64,000 nucleotides of DNA from Hirschia sp964352025 (GTDB lineage: Bacteria; Pseudomonadota; Alphaproteobacteria; Caulobacterales; Hyphomonadaceae). The translations under genes and the position numbers were made by a program. Below are positions 25,438-33,727 of this stretch, piece after piece; the first letter of the stretch is position 1, and every line of letters starts with the position of its first letter. The notes beneath the pieces are model-generated. The model searched no databases and was not told the origin of the DNA. It saw only the letters and a list, made by a program, of their open reading frames with translations. The DNA lies in contig CAYGPZ010000010.1 in NCBI GenBank assembly GCA_964352025.1, positions 1 to 64,000 of the forward strand. Direction: 5' to 3'.

Positions 25438-26088
25438 TTATCTATGTTTTTCATAAATTCGATGAGACCAATAAGCGTCTCCACCATCATACACGCATTT
25501 CCATCCCTGACGTTTCAGTTCTGGACGCATCATCCGGTTAAACCACCCATGTGCAGCCAGCACGCTATCGCTTCCGCTTGCTGCCTGTTCAATGAGTTTT
25601 TCCACTGCAGAAGCGGCGCGCATACGTGCCTCAACCTGACTTTCCTGTCCGCCTGAATTTCCAAAGCACCAGGAAACACGAGAAATCACATTCCATCGTT
25701 TGGGCAGGAATTTTATGAGATCAGGCAAATTAGGCGGCGGCAATGGAGCTTCAATAAAGATCGGGTCCTGTCGAACTTCGCGCCCATTCGCGATGGCATG
25801 AGCCGTTTCGATTGCGCGGGGACGAATGCTTGTATTTATAAAGGGCGCATTCTCGGTTGCAGCCAACAATTTTGTCGAAGGACCTTGTCCATCATCTTTA
25901 AGAGACGCTTTTTCATATGAGGCCCACCAATCCAGATATTCAGAGGCCGTCAGACTTGGACCTATTTCTCTATCCTTATTTGGCTTTCCATGACGGGCGA
26001 TAATGATTCGACCATACTTATCCGATGACTGCCCTGTAGACGAAGCAATCCCTTTAGATACATCAGTATGGTTTATCGTTTGCGGCAC
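25438..26088 (-). CDS. Histidine phosphatase family protein
   Basis: A 216-residue protein with the RHG motif IIIARHGKPNKD near residue 30, SIRPRAIETAHAI with the second Arg, and VLAAHGWFNRMMRPEL with the second His, the catalytic set of the histidine phosphatase superfamily. In these enzymes the first His carries the phosphate. The substrate is unknown. It lies upstream of xseB on the same strand with a 75-base gap and is probably a separate unit. Confidence 0.85.
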   Translation of the reverse strand: MPQTINHTDVSKGIASSTGQSSDKYGRIIIARHGKPNKDREIGPSLTASEYLDWWASYEKASLKDDGQGPSTKLLAATENAPFINTSIRPRAIETAHAIANGREVRQDPIFIEAPLPPPNLPDLIKFLPKRWNVISRVSWCFGNSGGQESQVEARMRAASAVEKLIEQAASGSDSVLAAHGWFNRMMRPELKRQGWKCVYDGGDAYWSHRIYEKHR

Positions 26089-26297
26089 AGGCGTAACACA
26101 TCCCCATTCGATGATCCGTCAATTTTCATATTGAGCGGACACTATTGTCGAGCAGAGGGTGTACTCGTCTCTCAATCGATGAGCAAGCCTGACTTTCAGA
26201 ACTATCTAATTTTCCCTAAAAATCTCTATTTTTGATAGAAGTAATCAAGAGCAATGCTCAGCATACAGACAGAAATTCATTCCCTCAAAATGCTGAT

Positions 26298-27497
26298 TTA
26301 AGTTTTCTTGAAAGCTTGGATAACACCATTCTTGCGTGCAGAAAAACCTTGTTCAACAGCGAATATGACATCCAGTCTACGTCTCAATTTACCTGCGAAT
26401 TTAGAAATTGGGCCTAAAGGCGCATTTTCTAATTGATGCCAAACTTCCCCGCCAATTCCGCGAAGTGCACCAGCAGAATTTGTTGCTGGTATTATCCCGC
26501 TGCATACGAGATCAAAACGGCTTGCATAGTATTTTTTGTAATGCTCTGCCCCAACACCTAGATCAGCCGTCAGAATACCGTTTTCTGCAGCAGCTTCGAG
26601 CAACCTCGTTTGCAATAACATACCAGGGGAATACTGGTGAAAGTCAGCATTATATCCTGAGATCCAACCGTGCAGGAGCGTTCCAGACCTCAAACCAAAT
26701 TCTGCCGCGATCAGCTCACCGTCGCATCTTAATGTTGTGAGCACACCTGCAAATTCAGATGATTGTGCATCCAAACATTTCTTGAGCATGTTCTGCGACC
26801 AATCTGGCGCCAACACATCATGCAAACCAGTGCGAAGAAATTGTTCCTGCTTCCAATGAATAAGCTGTTCTAAGGCTTCAATCGATGCCTCATGAAAAGC
26901 AAGCTCTAACTTACCAGCTTCTTTTTCGGCCTGTCTCCACAGGCGTCGAGATTTTTTAAAGTGCTTTGGAAATGCGGACCTTTGCGCCTCTAAATAAGCG
27001 TCATACCCTGAAGAGAGATCAGCGACAAAAGCATTGGCCTTTCCCCGCACACTCAGGCCCATCTTTGAAAAAACTGGAAATTCCAATCGAATGTCATCAA
27101 TTTCAGTTTTATCGCTTGGCAATTCGGAAATCGCATCAATAACCTGAATACCGGTCAAGCTATAAACAGCTGCACCACATTCAGATAGCATTTGCGAAGC
27201 TAAGTCTTCGTATCCAAGCTCTAATATAGGGCCATTATAATCAGAGAAAGGCGCTCCGATTGGACGCGCTAGCTTCAGTCCTACACCCGAAACTTGAACC
27301 GGAAAGAAACCGACAGCATTGTCATTATTGTCTTTCGCAACAATCACTTTCACATCATCGCGAACTTTTGACACAATCTGAAAGAAATCCGGCGTAAAAT
27401 ACGGACTTTGATATGCAGGATTCCCAGCACAAATGGCTCGCCAGGCACTTATTTCAGACGCTGACAGTTTTTCAGATTTCAAAACAGAAATATTCAT
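26298..27497 (-). CDS. GNAT-type acetyltransferase of the CelD/BcsL (FemAB-like) family
   Basis: A 399-residue cytoplasmic protein with two GNAT-like halves. The N-terminal half has YQSPYFTPDFFQIV and PIGAPFSDYNGPIL; the C-terminal half has LIHWKQEQFLRTG, ELIAAEFGLRSGTLLHGWIS and YSPGMLLQTRLLEAAAENG, typical of the CelD/BcsL acetyltransferases that occur with exopolysaccharide or cell-surface genes. The acceptor is unknown. It is followed by a 209-base space without clear signals and preceded by lepB on its other side, also minus strand. Confidence 0.82.
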   Translation of the reverse strand: MNISVLKSEKLSASEISAWRAICAGNPAYQSPYFTPDFFQIVSKVRDDVKVIVAKDNNDNAVGFFPVQVSGVGLKLARPIGAPFSDYNGPILELGYEDLASQMLSECGAAVYSLTGIQVIDAISELPSDKTEIDDIRLEFPVFSKMGLSVRGKANAFVADLSSGYDAYLEAQRSAFPKHFKKSRRLWRQAEKEAGKLELAFHEASIEALEQLIHWKQEQFLRTGLHDVLAPDWSQNMLKKCLDAQSSEFAGVLTTLRCDGELIAAEFGLRSGTLLHGWISGYNADFHQYSPGMLLQTRLLEAAAENGILTADLGVGAEHYKKYYASRFDLVCSGIIPATNSAGALRGIGGEVWHQLENAPLGPISKFAGKLRRRLDVIFAVEQGFSARKNGVIQAFKKT

Positions 27498-27583
27498 CAG
27501 CTAATCCGAAAATCCCACAATTAAACAGTTACGTAGTTGCTTTCATAATTCAGGCCATTTGCTGAACAATGATACAGGCCCTG

Positions 27584-28480
27584 CTATAGGCCTTTCCACA
27601 CTCTTGATTTCGGACATTTCGATTCCGGTGCTTTTTTACACCCAGACAAGGTAAAGAATACAGTCTCACCACGTCCCATTAGGTGATCAAATGGCACGAA
27701 TCCAATTGTCTCAGCGCGATTACCCACAGGGAATCTACGTCCACCCCAAGCTGTCGGATTTTCTTTGTACAAATCAAGATGACCATAGGGAGCGCGAGAG
27801 TCTTCTGAGTTATCGCGATTATCACCCATCATAAATACGTGCGCCTCTGGAACGACGAACTCCGGCGTATTGTCATAAGAACGATCGCCTGCAAATTTGT
27901 GCGTTAGATAAGAAGTCCCGTTAGGTAGAGTTTCTCTATATTCTATCGTGTTTTCAGACATTGCTCGTCCAGAAGGCATATATCTAAAGCGACGGACAAC
28001 TTCTCTTTCAACCGCTTCGCCATTTATGTGCAAATGACCATCGATTATTTGAATACGATCTCCAGGTAGTCCGATAAGACGTTTAATCATCACCTTGTTA
28101 TCATATGGATGACGAAAAACGACGACTTCTCCACGCTCTGGAGTCGACGCAAAAACGCGCTGATCTGGCTTGGATGTATCTTCTTTGGAGAACCAAGTAC
28201 CTATACCCAATGCTGGCGAATACCTGTCGAATCCATAAGCATATTTAGCCACAGCCACACGGTCGCCAATCTGAAGGTTCGGGACCATGCTTTCAGAAGG
28301 AATAGACCGCAATTCAAAAACAAAAGAGCTTATAAGCAACCAAATTGGGAAAAATACAGCGACAGTAAGCCCTGTCTCTTTGACTTCGTGAATCCACCAA
28401 TCAAGTCCGGTCAATTTTTCCGTATCATGATCAGATTTGGAATTTGCAGCATCGTTCTCAGTGCTTGAATCTACAGTCAT
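27584..28480 (-). CDS. lepB: Signal peptidase I LepB
   Basis: A 298-residue inner-membrane protease that removes signal peptides of exported proteins. A charged cytoplasmic N-terminus of about 35 residues leads into one membrane helix (about 38-55). The catalytic Ser is S64 in IPSESMVPNLQIGD and the general-base Lys is K133 in MIKRLIGLPGD; GDNRDNSEDSR is the box E motif. It overlaps the YbjQ-family gene by four bases (ATGA). The usual alphaproteobacterial partners acpS, rnc and era are not beside it. Confidence 0.95.
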   Translation of the reverse strand: MTVDSSTENDAANSKSDHDTEKLTGLDWWIHEVKETGLTVAVFFPIWLLISSFVFELRSIPSESMVPNLQIGDRVAVAKYAYGFDRYSPALGIGTWFSKEDTSKPDQRVFASTPERGEVVVFRHPYDNKVMIKRLIGLPGDRIQIIDGHLHINGEAVEREVVRRFRYMPSGRAMSENTIEYRETLPNGTSYLTHKFAGDRSYDNTPEFVVPEAHVFMMGDNRDNSEDSRAPYGHLDLYKENPTAWGGRRFPVGNRAETIGFVPFDHLMGRGETVFFTLSGCKKAPESKCPKSRVWKGL

Positions 28481-28797
28481 TTTAAACGTACCGCCGTTCC
28501 ATATACTAATATTTCTGCAGCGCCCTGCATAATCGTTGATGTCGTTATTCTCATGGAAACAACTGCATCTGCGCCAAGGCTTTTAGCATGTTCCTCCATT
28601 CGGTCCATCGCTTGTTCTCTGGCAGCTGACATTAATTTTGTATATTCCGAAACTTCACCACCAACAACTAGGCGCAGGACAGCCACAAGATCCAAACCGA
28701 TATTGCGTGCTCTCACAACATTTCCTTGAACAGTACCAAGCACTTCGGATATTTCACGATCAGGTATAGTTTCTGTCATGGTTACAATAACTGACAT
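28477..28797 (-). CDS. YbjQ/DUF74 family protein
   Basis: A 106-residue YbjQ-family protein: it starts VIVTMTETIPDREISEVLG and has VRARNIGLD, GEVSEYTKLMSAAREQAMDR and ADAVVSMRI, TSTIMQGAAEILVYGTAV. The family forms pentameric rings and has been called a heavy-metal-binding domain, without proven function. The ATG at 28797 matches the usual family start; one at 28836 would add 13 residues. It is translationally coupled to lepB. Confidence 0.88.
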   Translation of the reverse strand: MSVIVTMTETIPDREISEVLGTVQGNVVRARNIGLDLVAVLRLVVGGEVSEYTKLMSAAREQAMDRMEEHAKSLGADAVVSMRITTSTIMQGAAEILVYGTAVRLK

Positions 28798-28955
28798 TTT
28801 CACACTTTCATGCTGCGCATCTATCAAACCTATCAATTGGATAAATTGAAAAGGTTGTCTACAAACAAGTCATTCTATTTGTCGACAGCAATCACAGCTA
28901 AATTATGTCTGTTCTCGTCAAATTTCACGATTGGTACATTTCTGCAGTAGTTTAC

Positions 28956-30083
28956 TTATTTTTCAATTGCTTGATAGATATATTTTCCATCTACAACTTT
29001 TCTAGAAGCACGGCCACGGTGAAGTAGATAATTCAAATGCGCAATTGCTTCTCCTGTTGCGGTGAAGTAATCGCCGCGTCCGACTTTTCGAAAAAACAAA
29101 GTTCCAAAAACATCAACTGCGGTAGCTGGTTCCTGAATGCGTCCCCAAAGACGCTCAATTTGGCGCAAATGCCCTTGAATGAGTGCTCTCAACCTCGGAT
29201 GAGCACCTTTAAATGGCAGATTATGCGCTGGAAGAACGAGTACGTCTTCAGGTACTTCACCAATCAATTTTTCACAGCTTTCCAACCAATCTGAAAGTGA
29301 GTCTGCCTCAGGCTCTGTCGGGTAGACAGATACGTTGGAGGAAATACGCGGCAATAGCTGATCTCCGGAGATCAGGACATTTAGCTCTTCGCAGTACAAA
29401 CAAGCATGCTCGGGACTGTGACCTGTACCTTCAATAATACGCCAGTCTCTTCCACCTATGGATATAATATCACCATCTCGAATACGCCTGTAAGACTCTG
29501 GCATTGGAGAAACCGCTCTTCCAAAACCGCCAAATTTCTCTTTGTAATAAGCGATCATTTCCTCTGACCAGCCAGCTTTTGTATAGAAAGTGACACCTTC
29601 TGGGGGAGCTTCACGGCCAGTATCCGCAACCAACATTCGACATTGCGTGTACTCAGTGCGGGTCATCCATAGTTCACACTCAAACTTGCGCGTAATCCAT
29701 CCCGCCAATCCAATATGGTCTGGATGCAAATGCGTTCCAACCACTCTTTGAATTGGCTTACCATTTAAATGATTGGCAAATATGGTTTCCCAATGATCGC
29801 GGGTATCCTCCATGGACATGCCGGTATCAACCAATGTCCACCCATCTTCTTCTTCAATAAGCCAAAGATTGATCCAATCCAGACCTTTAATCGGAAGCGG
29901 CATAGCAACCCAAAGAATACCTGGCGCGACTAATTTCACCTCACCCGGGTTTGGCTTTTCATCAAACGGGTAATCGAGCCTTACGCGTCCAGTTTTTCCA
30001 AAAAACTCTTCTTTGCGAGCATCATCAGCGGCCTTTTCTGGCGTCGCAGGCGTAGGAGGAGTTCCAGATCCGGATTTCGTCAT
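28956..30083 (-). CDS. Metallo-beta-lactamase fold hydrolase
   Basis: A 375-residue MBL-fold protein. The metal motif THLHPDHIGLAGWI is clear; GTGHSPEHACLY and LISGDQLLPRISSN supply later ligands, and VLPAHNLPF is the last His motif. The C-terminal 90 residues form a helical extension (RALIQGHLRQIERLW, then ATGEAIAHLNYLLHRG) seen in a group of alphaproteobacterial hydrolases often named after quinoprotein relay or glyoxalase II relatives. Substrate unknown. The ATG at 30083 has CGGAGG upstream. An imperfect inverted repeat follows at 28856-28887. Confidence 0.83.
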   Translation of the reverse strand: MTKSGSGTPPTPATPEKAADDARKEEFFGKTGRVRLDYPFDEKPNPGEVKLVAPGILWVAMPLPIKGLDWINLWLIEEEDGWTLVDTGMSMEDTRDHWETIFANHLNGKPIQRVVGTHLHPDHIGLAGWITRKFECELWMTRTEYTQCRMLVADTGREAPPEGVTFYTKAGWSEEMIAYYKEKFGGFGRAVSPMPESYRRIRDGDIISIGGRDWRIIEGTGHSPEHACLYCEELNVLISGDQLLPRISSNVSVYPTEPEADSLSDWLESCEKLIGEVPEDVLVLPAHNLPFKGAHPRLRALIQGHLRQIERLWGRIQEPATAVDVFGTLFFRKVGRGDYFTATGEAIAHLNYLLHRGRASRKVVDGKYIYQAIEK

Positions 30084-30182
30084 TCTAATAGGCCTCCGAG
30101 TATACAAATCATTATAAATATGAAGCGACTCAAATCACTTTAAATCGAAAAAGCAAGAGTGACGTCGAGTAAACGAGTAAAG

Positions 30183-31247
30183 TTAAACACCCGTTAGATC
30201 AGACAATACCCGTGAGAATAACGCGATAAAACTTTGCCCAAGAATTGGCGAATAAGTCGTATCGTCATCATGAAGTGGCTTATTGGAATTAATTCCGGTT
30301 ACAACAACACCATCTCGCGTTTTAGACAGCCATGGACCACCTGAAGAGCCTTCGGACAGTTGGTTTTCTGTTTCCCATACGCCCAACGCTGCTGACTTCG
30401 TTTTTCCAGTCGACGCATAAAGGTATTTTCCATCAAAGGCGTACTGTGATGTCGGGTTCAACGGATATCCTAAACTGACCGTCGCATCTGGAGAATCAGG
30501 ATTGGCGACCCTTACACCCAATGCTCCCGTTTTTTGGACAATTGGTTTATCGAGCACGACAAAAGCAAAATCATGCGGACTGGTTGGTGCGCCCTCCTTT
30601 GGAGACACCCAATCCTTTAAAACATACCCGCGAACTCCAGCCCACTTTTCGGTATTTCCGCCAGCATGATAGGCAGGTTCGAAAATTGCCCAATCTGCAA
30701 ACCCCTTCGAGTCAGATACCTCGAGAATTGTATTGCCCGCACCAACGCCAGTTTCCCGTTTTTTAGACACAGATCTTGAGAACACACAATGGCCCGCCGT
30801 GACGACGACACGCTCGGAAACAACCCACGCTGTGCAATAGCGCACACGTCCTTCAATGCTGTAACTTAGACGTCCAATAGCGGTATATGGGTATTTCGAC
30901 TGATCAATAATTGCTTCAGTCATTTTGCCGGAATATTCGACCTCGTCCAACCGACGTTGAAGGTGCGGCGTTGGCACACCATGAATTTCTGGCCGCCCGA
31001 TATAGCTAGCTGATGCGGGCGGAGTTGCAACAAGGACCTGTCCATTCGAGGATAAATCACTCAATTCTTCTGACAACGCTTCTTGGTCATCAGCCAATTG
31101 GTTGGGAGGGACAGAAGGCCCATAAACTCTTTCGGGTAGTTGAGCTGGAATAGACGCACGCCCCAAAAGGTCCTCACCAGAACGCGAATATCCAGATGGC
31201 GGGATCATATCAAAAACAACCGCGTCTAATGTCGCCACATCATCCAT
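30183..31247 (-). CDS. Trypsin-like (S1 family) serine protease without signal peptide
   Basis: A 354-residue protein whose C-terminal 240 residues are a chymotrypsin-fold protease: H153 in VTAGHCVF, D226 in SPHDFAFV and S302 in GSSGGPWLS, with a likely C138-C154 disulfide. It is nearest to V8/glutamyl-endopeptidase-like S1 members. The first 110 residues are acidic and polar with no hydrophobic core, so no Sec or Tat signal is seen, unusual for this class; they may be a propeptide or a targeting region for another export path. The unknown gene at 31.3 kb lies 91 bases upstream on the same strand. Confidence 0.8.
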   Translation of the reverse strand: MDDVATLDAVVFDMIPPSGYSRSGEDLLGRASIPAQLPERVYGPSVPPNQLADDQEALSEELSDLSSNGQVLVATPPASASYIGRPEIHGVPTPHLQRRLDEVEYSGKMTEAIIDQSKYPYTAIGRLSYSIEGRVRYCTAWVVSERVVVTAGHCVFSRSVSKKRETGVGAGNTILEVSDSKGFADWAIFEPAYHAGGNTEKWAGVRGYVLKDWVSPKEGAPTSPHDFAFVVLDKPIVQKTGALGVRVANPDSPDATVSLGYPLNPTSQYAFDGKYLYASTGKTKSAALGVWETENQLSEGSSGGPWLSKTRDGVVVTGINSNKPLHDDDTTYSPILGQSFIALFSRVLSDLTGV

Positions 31248-31338
31248 AAATGAACCACCTTATCGAAGCACTTTACGCATACTAGAATAGAATTCTGAAC
31301 ACACGTTGAAGCATCGAGAAATCTAACGTCCTACCCCT

Positions 31339-31665
31339 TTAAACACTATTCAATAAACGCCAGCGAGACACACCCTCCGATTTGTCGCCGGTAAGCCATT
31401 GCCACTGCAATCGCATTTCTATTCCGCCGTCCGATTGAGGTAGAAATGTCATTGTCGCACGCCCAGCAGATAATTCATCTTCGATACTCATGGCATGATA
31501 AAGCATTTGGTCACCCGAAACGATTACATGCCCACTTTTGATATTTGGCCCTGAATACGTTGCCTGACAGCTTTCAGAATTCTGGCCAAAAACCATGACT
31601 GTTGCACTTGAGGCCAGCCCACTATCGTTTTCTATCAACTCAAAAGATTTGCCTGCTAATTCCAT
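31339..31665 (-). CDS. Unknown small protein upstream of the protease
   Basis: A 108-residue soluble protein without signal peptide or membrane segment, rich in beta-type residues (ATVMVFGQNSESCQATY, RATMTFLPQSDGG, MRLQWQWLTGD). No family was recognised. Codon use resembles its neighbours and it shares strand with the protease downstream, so a common transcript is possible. It might be an inhibitor or partner of the protease, but nothing in the sequence proves this. Confidence 0.55.
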   Translation of the reverse strand: MELAGKSFELIENDSGLASSATVMVFGQNSESCQATYSGPNIKSGHVIVSGDQMLYHAMSIEDELSAGRATMTFLPQSDGGIEMRLQWQWLTGDKSEGVSRWRLLNSV

Positions 31666-31822
31666 TTTAATACCCTTGTAAATCCAGACTTTGCTTCACA
31701 ATAAGGCGCAATAATAAACAAAATCATGCTCCAGAGACATTCCGCCTCTTCCTGTTTGGTGCACGATAGGCCATAACCCGTCTCAAAATTAGAAAAAACA
31801 TGCTTAAGAAAGTGTCTTCTCT

Positions 31823-33541
31823 ATGGTTGATAAGTCAAAATTACCTTCACGCCACGTTACGATTGGTCCAAAGAAAGCCCCGCAACGTTCTTACTATTAC
31901 GCTATGGGCCTTGGAACGAAGGAAATTGAACAACCATTCGTGGGTGTCGCCTCTGCTTGGAACGAAGCAGCGCCTTGTAACATCGCGCTTCAACGTCAAG
32001 CACACGCTGTTTCCGAAGGTGTAAAAAAAGCCAACGGAACACCGCGCGAATTCTGTACAATTACAGTGACAGACGGGATCGCAATGGGAACAGAGGCTAT
32101 GCGCTCTTCCCTTGTGTCTCGTGATGTTATCGCAGACTCAGTCGAGCTAACAATCCGCGGTCACTTCTATGATGCGCTTGTTGGTATTGCGGGCTGTGAC
32201 AAGTCTCTACCCGGCATGATGATGGCGATGCTTCGCCTAAACGTGCCAGCTGCATTCCTATATGGTGGTTCTATTCTTCCGGGTCGTTTTGAAGATAAAG
32301 ACGTGACGGTTCTGGACGTGTTTGAAGCTGTGGGTGAATTCGCAGTTGGCGCAAACAACATGGACGAAGCCAAGCTAAACAAGCTTGAGAAAGTGGCTTG
32401 TCCGGGTGCTGGTGCCTGTGGTGGTCAGTTCACGGCCAACACTATGGCATGTGTGTCCGAAGCTATTGGTCTAGCCTTGCCGCTATCCTCCGCCCTGCCT
32501 GCACCCTATGAGAACCGTGACCAGTACGCTGTCGCAACGGGTGAAGCTGTAATGGCGCTGATTGAGCGCAATTTACGTCCACGTGATATCTGTACACTTG
32601 AAGCATTCGAGAATGCTGCGGCGGTTGTTGCGGCGACAGGTGGATCAACAAATGCTGGTCTTCACTTGCCGGCTATGGCGAATGAAGCAGGCATTGATTT
32701 CCCGCTAGAGCGCGTGGCTGAAATCTTCAAGAAAACACCTTACCTCGCCGACCTGAAACCAGGTGGCCGTTATGTCGCCAAAGACATGGGTGAAGCTGGT
32801 GGTATGCCAATGCTGATGCGCACCATGCTTGATGGTGGATATCTACACGGTGATTGTATCACTGTGACGGGTAAAACACTGGCTGAAAACATCGAAAACG
32901 TTAAATTCGACGACACGCAAAAAGTTATCTATCCAGTGACAAACCCGATCACACCAACAGGTGGTGTTGTGGGTCTTAAAGGTTCACTTGCGCCAGACGG
33001 TGCGATAGTGAAAGTGGCTGGCCTTGCACACCAACAATTTAGCGGCCCTGCCCGTGTTTTTGAATCTGAAGATGATTGTTTTGAAGCCGTTCGCGACAAA
33101 ACATATAAAGAAGGCGAAGTTCTGGTTATCCGCTATGAAGGTCCTAAAGGTGGTCCGGGTATGCGCGAAATGCTTGCCACAACAGCGGCGCTCTACGGCC
33201 AAGGCATGGGCGACAAGGTTGCGCTCATCACAGATGGTCGTTTCTCAGGTGCGACACGTGGTTTCTGTATTGGGCACGTCACACCAGAAGCTTATGATGG
33301 TGGTCCAATTGGTCTGGTCAAAGATGGTGACATCATTTCGATCGATGCTGAAAAAGGCACAATCGAGCTGGAAGTTGCTGATGAAGAGCTTGCAAAGCGC
33401 AAAGCAGACTTCACACCACGTCCAAACCAGTATGCGACAGGTGCACTCTACAAATACGCCAAGACAGTTGGTCCAGCTCACCTCGGTGCCTGTACCCACC
33501 CCGGCGCAAAAGAAGAAAAGCACATGTATGCAGACCTCTAA
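31823..33541 (+). CDS. ilvD: Dihydroxy-acid dehydratase IlvD
   Basis: A 572-residue iron-sulfur dehydratase of valine and isoleucine synthesis. The cluster Cys are visible in NEAAPCNIAL, GIAGCDKSLPGMM and CPGAGACGGQFTANTMACV, and the C-terminal signature is ITDGRFSGATRGFCIGHVTPEA. This is the IlvD/Edd family; the branched-chain rather than sugar-acid dehydratase is favoured by length and by the N-terminal sequence. The gene has its own terminator at 33566-33598. Confidence 0.93.
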   Translation: MVDKSKLPSRHVTIGPKKAPQRSYYYAMGLGTKEIEQPFVGVASAWNEAAPCNIALQRQAHAVSEGVKKANGTPREFCTITVTDGIAMGTEAMRSSLVSRDVIADSVELTIRGHFYDALVGIAGCDKSLPGMMMAMLRLNVPAAFLYGGSILPGRFEDKDVTVLDVFEAVGEFAVGANNMDEAKLNKLEKVACPGAGACGGQFTANTMACVSEAIGLALPLSSALPAPYENRDQYAVATGEAVMALIERNLRPRDICTLEAFENAAAVVAATGGSTNAGLHLPAMANEAGIDFPLERVAEIFKKTPYLADLKPGGRYVAKDMGEAGGMPMLMRTMLDGGYLHGDCITVTGKTLAENIENVKFDDTQKVIYPVTNPITPTGGVVGLKGSLAPDGAIVKVAGLAHQQFSGPARVFESEDDCFEAVRDKTYKEGEVLVIRYEGPKGGPGMREMLATTAALYGQGMGDKVALITDGRFSGATRGFCIGHVTPEAYDGGPIGLVKDGDIISIDAEKGTIELEVADEELAKRKADFTPRPNQYATGALYKYAKTVGPAHLGACTHPGAKEEKHMYADL

Positions 33542-33565
33542 GGTCTAAAGACAAACAAGACACAA

Positions 33566-33598
33566 GAAAGCCCGCGAGAGAAATCTGGCGGGCTTTTT
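33566..33598 (+). terminator. Intrinsic terminator of ilvD
   Basis: AAAGCCCGC at 33567-33575 pairs with GCGGGCTTT at 33588-33596 around a 12-base loop, ending in five T. It lies 25 bases after the ilvD stop. Confidence 0.92.
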
Positions 33599-33727
33599 GA
33601 AAATTTTGTCGAGCAATATAATAAATTTAAGCTTCTCGCCTAAACATCTACAATTACACACTTTCCACTTAGCCGTGCATCTGCTTTATTACAATCGCTA
33701 CACAAATTTACTAGGGGCTAGTGGGCA

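Noticed and set aside
28856..28887. Inverted repeat as possible terminator of the MBL hydrolase gene
   Set aside because: No T run follows on either strand; kept only as a possible operator in the lepB finding.
31740..31822. Possible leader peptide or attenuator before ilvD
   Set aside because: No run of Ile, Val or Leu codons and no alternating hairpins were found.
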